From: Paralichthys olivaceus
Taxonomy: Eukaryota > Chordata > Actinopteri > Pleuronectiformes > Paralichthyidae
Assembly: GCF_024713975.1 (NCBI RefSeq)
Contig: NC_091115.1
Span: 3,876,501-3,940,500, forward strand
Length of the DNA: 64,000 nt
Direction: 5' to 3'
Below, in pieces: positions 14,231 through 26,556 of the stretch. Positions within the stretch are counted from its first letter, which is position 1. Each line of letters begins with the position of its first letter. The notes beneath the pieces were generated by a model. That model was not told where the DNA came from. It searched no databases and worked only from the letters and a program-made list of their open reading frames with translations. A program made the translations under genes and the position numbers.

Positions 14231-15479
14231 ACCCAAATTTCATGTGCAATCGTAGCCAACATTCTCTTGTGTATTATAAGGTAGTAACCGCACAAGCAGG
14301 CTTGGTGAGGTTGATGTCGAGCTCATGTTAATAAAGCAGAATTTTCCTCACCACCTGCACAGCTGCTGATGGACCAAGCTTCGCAGCAGCGAAAATAACA
14401 AACATCTGTCACAACGATGGATTCGGCTCCAGATGTTCACTCTCACTTCTGCTGCTGTGTTATGAGGCCAGTGATTCTTCTCCCAAAAACAATAAATGTT
14501 GTTTTGGTTGCAGCTGAATTATTTTACTTGCCAATGTAGAACAGGGTGTATATCTTTATCTGTATATAATAGCAAATGTTTATGCATGTTCTGTAAAAAA
14601 CTGAGAGGGCAGTTCTGTGTGAGACAGAGACGCTACTTTTGCTGTGGTTTTATATGTTAATAAAACTACAATAAGAATCATAAAACTATCTCACTCTCCA
14701 CCTTCAATCCAAACGACCCATACATCCGGCGGGCAGCGAGGAGGCGTCTCCTAGCAACTAGTTCTCAGCTGAAGCATTGGGTCAGCTGGCCTGTTCTGGA
14801 GCGGAGGACATTGGCTCAGCACTGTGGTGGGTCTGAAGAACTGTCCCCATGCAGGACGGACAGAAATTCAACAAGTGTGCGGAAAGATTAAGAAAATACT
14901 GTAAAAAAAAAAAAATCTATGTTAAGGGACGTGTGTTCTGTGCAAAGCTGAACACAGACCCTGACAGAATGAAGAATGATTTTGTATTGAATGAATTATG
15001 CCTCACTTATCATTCTAGTAGACAACATCACAGCTCCGTCAAATTAATGCGGCGCGGTAAAGCGGAGCACTTCATCACGTGGGGCGTAAATTCCCTGCCC
15101 GGACAGATTTACATTGATTGAGCACACAGAGATGAGATGAACACGCCCCCTTCTGGCAATAAAACGCCACAATCAATGACCCGTCGGACTCTCGTCGCAG
15201 CTGCACCCCAGTCAGTCAGCCAGGTTTTAAACAGTCCAGCGATATGAGGAGTCAGTGTGAGGAGAGAAATGTAAAGAAACGGAGCTCAGCAAACTTCAGA
15301 GAAGGCAAAGTGGATTCATTATGTCTTCATCAATTTATGAGACATATGATGCTATTTCAGTTCTTTCCTTTAGTGTGTTGTGAGTTATATGGGTGAAATT
15401 CTGAGTTTCAATTGGGTTTAACCCTGAGAGAAAGAACCATTCGAGATCAATTCCACCAAAACACCTTTTCACTCACTCT

Positions 15480-15745
15480 TGGGGGGACTCAATATGTCAA
15501 GAATGCCCATACAGAATTTCATTACGAGGACATGGGCTAACAGTGACCTTGCCTTTTGACCACCTTGAGTCTGTTTGTGCTAAATTTGAAGAAATTTCCC
15601 CCAGGGCATTCTTCACATATCAAATTCAAGGGGCCAAAATAACGGGGGTTTGTGGGGTTGCAGTGACCTCAACAAGAATTGGACACACAGACAAACCAAA
15701 AACACGATGCCTCCGGCCAAAGCGGCTGCGTATGCATAAAGCACA
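15480..15745. repeat. Fish interspersed repeat of the TGACCTTTGACC type
   Basis: Contains 'gtgaccttgccttttgacca', 'tttgtgctaaatttgaagaa', 'ttccc..agggcattc', 'ttcacatatcaa', and the end 'acaaacc..aaacacgatgcc' with 'tccggcc'. The order is typical of a widespread fish repeat. Confidence 0.65.
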
Positions 15746-17526
15746 AGTAACCTTTTAGGACCCTAAACTTCATTATTGAAGATAGCAATAAACCACAGCA
15801 ACATCACCATGGTAACGTCTTTCCTCTTCCTATAGCAAACACAGCAGAAGGCGACATGAATTAACCAAAGTATTTTTAGCAGTTTATTGCCATCTTAAGA
15901 TTTTCATGACATTTTCACAAAGGTCCTTAATTATCTGCATGGTGACTCTTGAAGTCATTGCATCTGAGGCACGTAAAAAATATGTTTATGTTACGTGAGC
16001 TGCTTCTTAGATTGATGACGTATAAGATGGTTGTTACAGGATGTTTGCCTTAAATATTATTATTAGTCACACACAAGCTGCTCTGCTCTAACCTGAGGCA
16101 AGAACATGACCTTTACCAATAATGTTCACAAAAATAATTTTCTGACTGTGTGAAAAGAATTTCTTTACCATCTGAGTAACCTCCACAATTCATGCTTAAG
16201 TATCACATTTAGACATTTAAGAAGATTCAAAAGCTATTTCTTTTTAAGGATACAAAACTGGTCATGCGAAAAGAACAACCTGATTAAACACAGCCATGGT
16301 CACCTAAAAAATAAAGATGGAACTGGACAAAAGCTTTGACCGTGCATGAATGGTCAGATTTTAATCCGTCCCCTGCAACAGCTCACCAAAGGACAGAGTC
16401 AATTTTTATGGTTGTGTTTTACAGCAAACGCAGACACCTCAACATGGAGCAAGCGAATTTAAACCACTGACTGTAGCTTATCTCCACGGCTCAGCACCGG
16501 CAGCGTTAGAAATCGTCAGCAGAGACGAGCGTGCTGCCCCACAGCCCATCACAGAGGAAGTAACACGACGTAATTACACTTTAATTCAGGCCAAATCAAT
16601 ATCTGCTGAATGAAAATTAGCTTTAACGAGCAACTTATTATGTTGCAGCGAAATTGACACCGTGGGTTCATTCCTCCTTTAATGCTCTCGTAAATTCATA
16701 AAGGGAGTCATCTAAGGAACACAATGCATGATGGGAACATTTCCTTTGCACGTACAAGCAGTAAAATAACATGAGATGTGTTATATTTTGAGTGTATTTC
16801 ACGTTGTTACGTCCCAGAGAGAAAAAAACTAGGCAATAACAATTAGAAGTAGAAAAATAAAACAATAGTGAACAAGTGGGAAACTGTATGAAACAATTGC
16901 AGGTCCTAAAAGTCAAAAAAACCTGTTCATAATAAAATTGTAGCTTGTGCAACATGTAACATGTTTACTACATATAGCATTGTTTGTAGTTTTGCTATTA
17001 AATTTGATTCATATTCCCCTGAAATGTAAAATAATTTACGATTCAACAGATGTTTATCTACTGGCTTCTGACAGTTTTACATGCTGACATAAAGCATTGA
17101 ATATAAAAACCTCATTAACCAGACTTTTGATATAACTTTTATAAAATAGTATTTTAGTTAAGAGAACTGATAGACACCGATAAAGGAGGCATTTCCGTGG
17201 ACATTTCCAAGGCTAATTACCCACAATTCATAGTGTTGCGGGTAAACAGACCACATTAAAGAAGCAACGAACATTGACGTTACAAATGAGAAGTTTGTTA
17301 AAGGTATAAACCAAAGACTGCGTTCAAGGAAAAGATATTTATCGTGTTTGTTGGATTAAACTGCGGCCAGGCACCAGGAGGCAATCAAGAGGCTTTGGCT
17401 TCACCTGTGTGCAGCAGTCGGCCATCTTGTCTCCAGTATAAACACACAGCTGGAGCTGATTAACTCCATTCGTGTAGTTGTTCTTCACAATGGAGCAAAT
17501 TAAAAAGTAAATAATTCACAAATTAC

Positions 17527-17800
17527 CTCCTGTCCACTGGAGCCTGGATCTTAGTGACGTCAGGCGTTGAGTCCCTCCAGCAGCCACTTCAATAAAACTT
17601 CTTAAACTCGCTAAGTTAAGGGTGTTAGCATCATGAAGCTAACGTGACGTGACGTGTGAGCACACTCAAACACTCATCAAGCAACTTTGTGACGTTTCAG
17701 GCCCCGGTGACGGGTTTTCCGGTCAGGAAGCGCAGGGGCGGGCGCAGGTGAATCCGCGAAGTTTAAAGGACAGGAAGTTTTAGTAACTTAATTTCAAAGT
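17527..17800 (-). promoter_or_regulatory. Promoter-like CpG patch with a CRE, possible first exon on the minus strand
   Basis: TGACGTCA (full CRE) at 17555-17562, several ACGTG/GACGTG copies at about 17640-17660 and a GC-box-like GGGCGG at about 17738. On the minus strand a good donor (AGGAG|GTAATT) ends at 17527. No coding exon is recognised to the left. Confidence 0.35.
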
Positions 17801-18184
17801 AAAACAGGAAATGAAGGATGATACGCATTAACTTTATCTTGAGCTTTGGGGGATGTTACATGTTAAAACAGTGTCATGACAGCAAAGTGCATTTATGTCC
17901 AGAGTCTTTGTGTCTGTAATAGACACTAGTCTCGCGTTTTTATTTAAAACTAGGATTCTTTGCGTCTTGGCTTGTGGACAGTGAGGGTTGTCCATCGTGT
18001 AGTTTTTGCTTTGTCCTGCTAGCTAACAGACAAACCAGGGTGAAAATCTCATTATCTCATTGGCAAAAACACACAAACAAAAAATGACACCTCAAGGAAA
18101 TAAAGTTGTTCTTCAATAACAAGAAACTGAACAGCTGAAAGTTAAACAGCGTTCCCTGCTGCCGCACCACTGAGACTTTTCCAC

Positions 18185-18245
18185 ATCGATGGATAGATCA
18201 TTGATCCCAAGGGAAATTCAGGAGTTATCATTTCTGTTTGGGACC
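18185..18245. repeat. Short fish repeat fragment
   Basis: 'attgatcccaagggaaattc' resembles a fragment found very often in fish genomes. Confidence 0.45.
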
Positions 18246-18546
18246 AATCTGTAAGGAAAAACTCGGTTCTACTAATCCAAACCTGGAAATACAGCTGCAA
18301 TCATCATCGATACCACCTGACATCAGACGACTCGCCAAAGAGAAGCAATTCCAGACGACGCCTTGGAGAGGTTAGAGTGATATATATGTAATTATGTGTT
18401 CAATCATTTAGAATCACCCTCAAAGGTAAAAGGTTTGTGACCCCTGACCTATTGGTGCTGTTATCACCTCTTTTTGAAGCTCTACTTTGAGAGATTCAGT
18501 TTTAATAATACTTACATGGTGCATTTTTCATGTATGGTGTACATAC

Positions 18547-18568
18547 GTGTGTGTGTGTGTGTGTGTGT
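18547..18568. repeat. GT microsatellite
   Basis: Uninterrupted GT run. Confidence 0.9.
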
Positions 18569-18764
18569 TAGCGTTAATTAATTCCCAGGACTATAGCGCA
18601 CACACCCATACACTCATTCTATGCACTAACAGGGTTTGTAATTTGAGACGTCAGGACTTGTTCCAGGCATGCTAAGACCTGGTTGCCGTGGGCGATGTCT
18701 CCACAAGGGAAGAATGATTATTTTTGATGAGGAGAGAAATGATTGATGTTAAACCTTCAGCAGG

Positions 18765-19250
18765 AGCGCATCAAGGGTTTTTGGGGGCCCTGGGCAAAAG
18801 TGCCAAACCAAAAATTCACCCTCACCTCAGGAAACGCTTGATACTAAACCACTCTTCAAATGATTCTCTCTTATTATCAAAATCATAGACCAAGTGCAGA
18901 CTGTGTTCTATTGGCATGGGGCCTCATTAGGGGGCCTTCGACGGTGGTGTTGTTGCAGTCTCTTGTTATTCATGAACTGCTTATTATTTATATCCATTTT
19001 TTGTCTTTGTCATTTGTCTTATTTTATTTTGTTTTAGTCAAATCTTAGTGTCGATCATACATATTTTATTATCTTAACTTTCTGTTATTGTTGAATTCAA
19101 ATGACCTTTGAATTTTATATAAATTGTATAAATTGTCGTTGCTATGGACTCATGTAAGCAGCCATTCTCCAGGGCCCCCCTCTCAGCTCGGGGCCCCTGC
19201 CACTTGTTTTGCCTGCCCTGCACCCCCTGCCCCTCAGTGTGCTTTATTTT
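18765..19250. repeat. Interspersed repeat with a partial second copy at about 24200-24245
   Basis: 'gggtttttgggggccctggg' followed by 'caaaagt' matches 'gggactttgggggcctcagg' with 'caaaagt' in intron 9 of the transporter gene. The right part ('cagggcccccct', 'ggggcccctgcca', 'tttgcctgccctgc') looks like its other end. Confidence 0.55.
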
Positions 19251-21150
19251 CATTACAATGGTTCTCACATGTTTTCATGTCACGTCGGATCCTCACCCCC
19301 AAAGATTCATCTTTTAATCAGAGCCATATGTTTAGATTCTGTCAAGGTTTAATTGTGTATTTCAAAAACATGGTGAGAATAAATCCTGTAATTAACACGG
19401 TTATTTCTATACATTTTCTAATTGGCATGTGTACTGAGGGAAATCATATTAAATCATGATGAAACCTCACTCTGACAACAGTTGATTTACAGAATGGAAA
19501 AACGCCTTGGGGACACTCCTGGGTAAATGGCTCATGGGGAATGTCAGGCTTTATTCCCTTTGTATTCTGCTCCTTGTGAGGTGAGCCTATGGGAGTGAGG
19601 TGTCTGAGGCTGGTCGGGCCTCCCACTTCACCGGACAGAACTCCTGGGAGGTCAGGTGGAAAGCGGCAGGGGAGGAGGGCTCACGTACCCTGGGGTGGGT
19701 GTGGAAGCTGGTGGCAGATTCACCCGCTCAGAGAGAGAGAGGTGGAGGTAGATTCACACCTGCATGCTCGGGATGTCTTGGAGAGAATTTTTGCATCTAC
19801 CTTGAGTCAGATTATAGAAGAAATTAGGGGCCAAAGTTAGCAACTAGTGATTTAAGAGATTTCAGAGTTCAGATATGGATTGATCTCGTGCTCTTTTCTC
19901 TTGGGAATAAGTGAGTTAGACCTGGGAAAAGAGGATTAAGTGTCATACTCTAAAATGCATCAATAGTAAGAAAGAAAGAAAGCACAGTGAAGTAAAAGAG
20001 GCCCATCTGCTGGCCAAAGGAGGAACAATATCCCCCTATTAAAAACTGCAGGCTGGACACAATAACATGAACTTCTCCAACTTCTCTGTCAAGGACTTTG
20101 TCACAACAGAAAAGGATGAAGGGATGAGCAGGATGGAAAGAAAAGGATGGGTAAAGAAAACTGAGACAAACAAAGCGTGATGGGTCGACCGGGAGTATAA
20201 ACTGTATGATACTTTGATATTTTGCTGCAGTGCATACATTTATAATTGAATGTATTAAATGATCCACAAAAAGCAAACAAAACATGATATGACAGTAAAG
20301 TCTGTATATCAAGATTCACATTTGATTTTATGATCAACTTTGTCAAGTGTCACATGTGAAAACAGAATCATGAGAGGACACCACAGGATTTTCTGAATTG
20401 TCGAAAGTGCTGAATCTATATGTCTCTATTCTGTATTTCAAAAGTTGAGAATACAAATGCATGCACCCTCATCTTCTAGCCATCACATCACACAACACTG
20501 TGTCCTCACATCTAAAACCTGCAGATATACAAACATCAGAAATCTTTACCAAACCAACATCTTATGTTTTGTGCGTGGAGGAATTTTAATGAGCAGAGTG
20601 GTGTCTGATGAAGTGAAACTGACATCAATGCAGTGGTCAGTCAAGTGTAAAAGAGAAAAAACAAGCTGATAGAGTTTCCTCTGTTATTCTTCTCTCTGTT
20701 ATCCTGAGGCCTGTTTGATCATTGGGTCCATGTATATATGAAAACTGTGAGGAAAAGAGTTGCTGAAATAAAAGAAGTTGAGCTTTACAGAGTTTTGTGT
20801 TGGTGAAAAGCCGCCCTCCTGCGGCCTGTGCAGCTGCCTCTTTCAAAACCCTGACCCCCCCCCCCCCTGTACCCGAAAAGGCCTCTATCAAGCTGCACAA
20901 GAATGCAAGTGCACATGCACACAAAACCCCCAGTTCAAATCAGGGACGTGTCGAGCCTCTAAACTGCTGTTTTTAGTTGCTGGAGCTTGTTCTGTGATTC
21001 CTCGAGCTGGGTGGGTGAGTGCTGCGAGCCAATGAGGGGAGCAGAATACATGCAGGAGAAAATGAGGGGAACAGTCGGGGAGAGGGTGCATGTTGTGGCA
21101 GGTGTTACCTCATCCTTCTGCAGCTTCACACTGATTCCAACTTGTGTCCA
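19251..21150. other. Spacer and presumed 5' flank of the slc7a11-like gene
   Basis: No coding exon recognised. A possible leader exon lies at about 21150-21236. I looked for a full antioxidant response element near the start and saw none. Confidence 0.45.
20855..20867. repeat. Poly-C run
   Basis: Thirteen C in a row upstream of the transporter gene. Confidence 0.9.
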
Positions 21151-21333
21151 AAGGCTTTGCAGGATATAGAGGAGCGGTGGCTGCTGTTCGGAGGGAAAGC
21201 AGCAGAGGGAAGAGTGGTGCTGAGAGAGAAGCAGAGGTAAGAACTGAATCTTATCAGAACTCCAATTGAAAAGTTTAAACAAGCAGAGGAGCAAAGGAGA
21301 CTTGTCAAATTGTCAGTGTGCAGCCACTCAGAG

Positions 21334-24300
21334 ATGGAGAGGACACAGAGGAAGACAGAGGGAGACGGGAAGAAGGAGGAGACGGATGAGGAGGTGGTGC
21401 ACCTCCGCAGACAGATAGGCCTCCTGCCCGCTGTGTCCTTAATCATCGGGACGGTGGTGGGCAGCGGCATCTTCATCGCACCCAAGGGCGTCCTGATGAA
21501 CAGTGGGAGCGTGGGACTGTCTCTGCTGGTGTGGACGCTGAGCGGGATCCTCTCACTGTTTGGTAAGAGAAGCGAAAACATGTGGCTGTATTTTAAAACT
21601 GTTTGACACATACATCTTCCATCCACTGTGTTGATCTCGCTTAGAAACAAAACCTCCAGTAAACAACCGGTAACTTAACAGCCCTCTACATCAGTGGGCA
21701 GCAGATCTGTCAAGAAGTACCAAGTATAGTATTAAACTCATCCTATAGGTTCCACTGTATTTTCTATATGAGGCCTACAATGTTTTTTAATGTGATTGTG
21801 TCAGGTTACTCATCAAACATCTTTACAGAAGATATTTTTCCTCATCAGTGTGTGACAAAGTTCACTCTTGTCTGTTTCGTCAGGTGCTTTGTGCTTCGCT
21901 GAACTGGGCACCAGTTTTACAAAGTCAGGGGGTCAATACATTTACCTGCTGGAGACTCTGGGGCCGCTGCCTGCCTTCCTACGTCTCTGGATAGAGTTCT
22001 TATTCGTCAGGTTAGTTTTGACTCACAGTAGAACGCGTCCCGTTGAATTCAATAAAGTCAGATTTCACACACTCATAGATATAAGTCCCCTGAAAATGTC
22101 TGATTCTTTTTCAACAAAAAAAACTCATCCATATACACCATGTCTGGTGTCTATCCTAATGTCTGTTTGTACCATATTTATCTAATTATTATTTCATTAT
22201 TATTATTTAAGATTGCTTCAATAACCTCTGAGGAAAACATAGCACTCTAACTTGCATTCGTGAGCTGGAAGCAAAGTAATTTTTGCTCTACTGTGCAGTT
22301 GTCTTGTCTTATGGTCTGAAAGACAATTCAAATTCACCCTGGATCTGGATTTTGTTTTGAATTGCACACACTCATAGACAGCAGTCCCCTAAATGTGCCT
22401 CATGGATCCGCCCTTTTTCTCTGGATTCACACCAAACCTTACATAAGTTCTTTCTTGGTCCATGTCTCCTCCTTAATTCCACAAGGTTTTGTAGAAAGCC
22501 CTTAAACAGTTGTTGCATAATTCCACAGCCAACAACCAAAACACATAAAACTTAAGCTCCTCTGCTGACATAGTGACAAATGTATTTCCCCCCACAGACC
22601 GGCCGTGGCTGCCTACGTGTCGCTGGCGTTTGGCCGCTATGTGGTGGAGCCCTTCTTTGAACCTTGTGAGCCTCCCATGGGGCTTATCAGACTTATCAGC
22701 GTCCTCGGAGTGAGTGAGTGGTTTTATACGACCTCCTTCTAACCACAATGCCATCATACGGCTCTAAATGATCTCTGATAAAGATCCATAAACTCTTCTT
22801 TTACCAGTCGTTTGTCTTTGTGTCTGCGCAGCATTCGTCACGGTGGTCAACTGCTGGAGCGTGACCTTCGCCTATCGCACCCAGGTCGTCTTGACTTTCG
22901 TTAAGATGTTTGCTCTGGTCCTCATCATCGTCCCTGGTTTCATTGCAATTGGCAAAGGTGAGAGGATGTAATTGTTCCCTGTGAGGATACAGGCAGATTT
23001 ATGAGTTGTCGATGACACTCAGTTACTTTTCTCTCTTCTTCTGTGTCTGTTTCTTTCCAGGACAAACAGAAAACTTCCAGAACGGGTTTGAGGTCGACTT
23101 ATTAACATTGGATAGGTTGCCATTGGCCTTCTATAATGGTCTATATGCCTATGGTGGATGGTAAGTTCACTGACATGTGCACTGGTCCAAATTCCTTTTT
23201 TATTTTACTTCTATAAGGTACAAAAATACCTACAATCACTAAGATGATATAGACGCAACAATCAGAACTCTGTGATTCTGAGTTTTCTGTTTCTCCTTCA
23301 GGTTTTATCTGAACTGTGTCACAGAAGAGGTCATTAACCCAAACAGGTATTTTACATTCAACATAATTTCTCTGTGGTTCAGAGACTGTGAAGATGGACG
23401 ACATATTCACATGTCACTACAGTTTCATAATCAACCTGAAAAAGATTTTTACACATCTCATAATAACAGAGATCTCTAACTTGATGTTTTTGTGTGCAGC
23501 GCTATTTGCTATGTGCCATATTTTCCATAAAGTTGTTACCATCCAAACGAACAGTCTGACCTCATAGTTTCAGCTTGGTTGTGTACCTGTCAATCAGAAC
23601 CTGTTTTTGTGGTGAGATAAAATTCCTGGGTCCTCTGTGTGAATCGTGTCTCATCAGAAACATCCCTCTGGCCATAAGCAGCTCCATGGTGACAGTGACG
23701 GTCCTTTACGTGCTCACTAACGTGGCGTACTACACCATGATGACGCCCGCTGAGCTCCTGCTGTCTGACGCTGTGGCTGTGGTCAGTGATCAGAAATCGA
23801 AAGGCTAAATCTGGACCAAACAGATCAACTGTTGTACGTTGTTGACCAGTGTTTGTCTGCTCCTGTGTCTCTGCAGACGTTTGCCAACCGTGCCATCCAG
23901 GCCATTGCTCCCGTGATCCCGGTCCTTGTGGCCCTGTCGTGCCTCGGAGCTCTCAATGGGGGCTTGTTTGGATCACCAAGGTAATCTGGAGGCAGAGAGA
24001 TGATTATTATCCTTCCTCGTGTCTGTGTTTGGGCTGACAGCCTGATTATAAGATGTGCTCGCTCTTTGTGTTGCAGGATGCTGTTTGTGGGAGGCAGGGA
24101 GGGTCACTGGCCCCTGATCTTTTCCATGATTCACGTCCGCAGGAGGACACCTTTGCCTGCTGTGCTGTTTCAGGTAAAATGAGTTCAACGCACTGAACAC
24201 AGGAGGGTTTCAAGGGACTTTGGGGGCCTCAGGCAAAAGTAACATTTTTGCGATTTACATCAGAGTATCTTGTGACTGCTTTTTTTGAATTTAGTAGTAG

Positions 24301-25272
24301 TAGTAGTATTGCTACTGTTATTATTATGACACTTAGTATGGTAATGTCATTATAGCTGCGTTGTCTGTCTTCAGTACCCCTTGGCGATGTTGATGATATT
24401 CAACGGTGAGATCTACCAGCTCATCAACTTCGTCTCCTTCTCTCGCTGGTTCTTCATCGCCTTGACAACCCTGGGGATGCTCATCCATCGTCATCGCTTC
24501 CCTCTCCTCCCGAGACCCTTCAAGGTTCGAGTGCATCGTGCTGACCGGCAGAGCTTTTTCACTCTTTCACTCCTCTCTGTACCCTGACCCCGACCGATCA
24601 CTGTCATCACATTTGCTCTTTCCCGCCAAACCCACAGGTGCCCGTGCTCATCGCGGTCATCTTCACGGTGGCTTGTTTCTTCATCGTGGGTATGTCTCTG
24701 TATTCTGACCCCTGGAACACAGGGTGGAGCTGCATTCTCACACTGACCGGAGTCCCAGTTTACTACGTGACCGTCCACCGCTTCTGTTTGCCCAAGAGGT
24801 GTAGACGCATCTTCAGTGAGTCACGTGATCTGCCACCTTATCATTGCTGGGAGTTGAATGAATGTTGTTTTATATGTTTTTAACATATGTGAAAGAAATG
24901 AAAGAAGCTTTGCTTAAGCTTATCCGTTTTACAATTAACAGTTTCAAATTTGAAAATGCTTCAGCAATGAGGTCCGATATGTTATATTGTGTCGAGATGA
25001 AAAATGTACCCAGGTTTCTTTTCTGTTAAAGAAAATACAAACAATAATGAACATAGTTCAGACAATACAATAGGCCATTGTTTTAACCTTGTGCTCGGTG
25101 CTGCCAGACTGGAGGCTGTTGGATTTAGACTAGAGGTAAGAAAGGCAGCTATGAAAAGCCGTCTCAGCTTTTGTATAATTCAGATTCTCTTTCTTCTACT
25201 TCCGCAGATTTCTGCAGCAAGCAGCTGCAGATCCTTCTGGAAGTGGCTCAACAGGAAATCCAGACATACTGA
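21334..25272 (+). CDS. slc7a11: xCT-type cystine/glutamate exchanger light chain (SLC7A11-like), 12 coding exons, 486 aa
   Basis: Exons: 21334-21562, 21884-22010, 22598-22713, 22832-22957, 23061-23160, 23302-23346, 23658-23781, 23877-23980, 24077-24173, 24375-24524, 24638-24815, 25208-25272. All introns are GT-AG and the frame is open throughout. It is a 12-TM-type SLC7 (APC superfamily) plasma-membrane exchanger; the family exports glutamate for cystine to feed glutathione synthesis. It fits xCT rather than the neutral SLC7A10 or b0,+ SLC7A9 carriers. With a constant offset of 16 from human xCT I find R119 (human R135), K182 (K198) and R380 (R396) of the anionic-substrate site. C142 (C158), which bonds to the SLC3A2 heavy chain, and C311 (C327) are also kept. 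TM1 reads GSGIF at 43-47, where human xCT has GAGIF. The ATG is the first in frame; the N-tail is short and acidic/basic. A possible non-coding exon ends at a GTAAG donor at 21237. It could be slc7a11 itself or a fish-specific duplicate; the symbol is therefore provisional. Confidence 0.93.
22415..22545. repeat. Interspersed repeat, copy C (in slc7a11-like intron 2)
   Basis: Shares 'tttttctctggattcacacc', 'gttctttcttgg' and 'cacaaggttttgta' with copies A and B. An extra fragment, 'cacactcatagatataagtc', lies at about 22065-22090 and recurs at about 22368. Confidence 0.6.
24200..24245. repeat. Partial copy of the 18765 repeat
   Basis: 'gtttcaagggactttggggg' then 'caggcaaaagt', in intron 9 of the transporter gene. 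Confidence 0.5.
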
Positions 25273-25289
25273 GGATACTAGAGCTAGAG

Positions 25290-25480
25290 AATAGTCTGTA
25301 TTTAAAGATGGACGACCAGCTCCACTTCCTCCAACCATCCAGAAATTAAGCCAAATTATCGCTGCCATCTTGCAAAGTAGCGATCATGGGATTGAGACGA
25401 GGTATCGTGAGGTCCCGCCAATACACACGCTCGACCAATCACGAGTCAGTCTCAGCTGTCAATCATTAAATTTCCCCCAG
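25290..25480. repeat. Fish interspersed repeat, copy 1
   Basis: 'aaagatggacgaccagctcc', 'acttcctccaaccatccag', 'gctgccatcttgcaa', 'ccaatcac', 'gctgtcaatcatt'. It lies within the likely 3' UTR of slc7a11-like. Copies are near 37865 and 61200. Confidence 0.65.
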
Positions 25481-26035
25481 TTTATAATAGCATCAAACAC
25501 CTGAACAGTGTGATGAGAACTAACTAAACTGACAGAAACCATCTTTGAGAAAAATACCTACTCCCTGTTATTAATCATGTGAGTGGAAAGTTTTACAACT
25601 TTTAGAGACATTGGACATGATCTAAAACTTCTTTAGACTAACCAAACATTCTTCACCTTCCATGCAGCTCGTTTGAATATATACAAGTGTATTCCGATTC
25701 TACTTCCAGTAAATTCTTGATAATATATCACAATGAAATGGCATTATTTCAATATTTAAAAAGGTAGCATGGCTGGATTGTGATTGGTTTTTAGGTGTAA
25801 TATGTGGTTATCAGGTGGAGGATCTTGTTTTTGTGTGAGTGTGGAGATGCAAACGCTGAATGTAATCACAGTGCAGGTGGACATAAGCCACTGGACTTTC
25901 TTATCAATTAGTTTTTTTTAAATATGTTAAAAGTAAGTCCAAGCAAGTCCAGTGGTCAACGTCCACTTGTTCAACGTCCTGTAGACACGATGATCTGGAA
26001 GACTGAGAACCTTCACAGGTATAAACACCCACAGC

Positions 26036-26041
26036 TTTATT
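26036..26041 (-). promoter_or_regulatory. foxm1: Distal candidate foxm1 polyadenylation signal
   Basis: AATAAA on the minus strand. It would give a 1.4-kb foxm1 3' UTR. Confidence 0.35.
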
Positions 26042-26550
26042 GTACAGTCATATACAAACACCAAGAAGGCACATGAAGCTCTTACAGCTGTTTGCTCGAG
26101 GCCACAACATTCTGATTCCTGCAACTGCAAACACATCAAGTTACTGCAATTTAAGTCTCGTGTGTAAACACAACACACTTGATACTTAGTGATTATTTTG
26201 GGAAATCTTTCAAACAAAAAAAGTACACATCCCATTCTATCCTCTGAAGATGGTTCTGCAAGATGATTGGAAACTGATTTTCCCTGTTTTCCTGTTTGTG
26301 CTACATGATCATTTTAAAAAGGCAGTGTGTGTCCTTATTGAAAACACAATCTGTGCTTTACAGATACAACATATGAAGCATTTTGTTTCCAAAGATGTGA
26401 AATGTTCAAAAATCCCTCTTGCTGATAAAAAGTGCCCTGAAGATAGATACTAACAAACTGAGGAACCATTACTGTGACGACTTGAGATTTAAATGTTTTT
26501 ACAATAAACATACAGAGACAATCCTATTGCTGTTTGTGCTGTTTGTTTTT

Positions 26551-26556
26551 TTTATT
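26551..26556 (-). promoter_or_regulatory. foxm1: Proximal candidate foxm1 polyadenylation signal
   Basis: AATAAA on the minus strand followed by an A-run in the transcript sense. It would give a 0.9-kb 3' UTR. Confidence 0.4.

Larger units (their letters stand above)
1084..17520. other. Gene-poor region
   Basis: No frame resembles a known protein, apart from microsatellite and repeat artefacts listed separately. A possible isolated exon lies at 4888-4946. The blocks 4000-4700 and 9360-10330 carry homeodomain-like TAATTA/ATTAG words and an octamer (ATGCAAAT at about 4492), so distal enhancers are possible. Confidence 0.5.

Noticed and set aside
21126..21650. 174-aa minus-strand frame
   Set aside because: Antisense to the first coding exon of the slc7a11-like gene.
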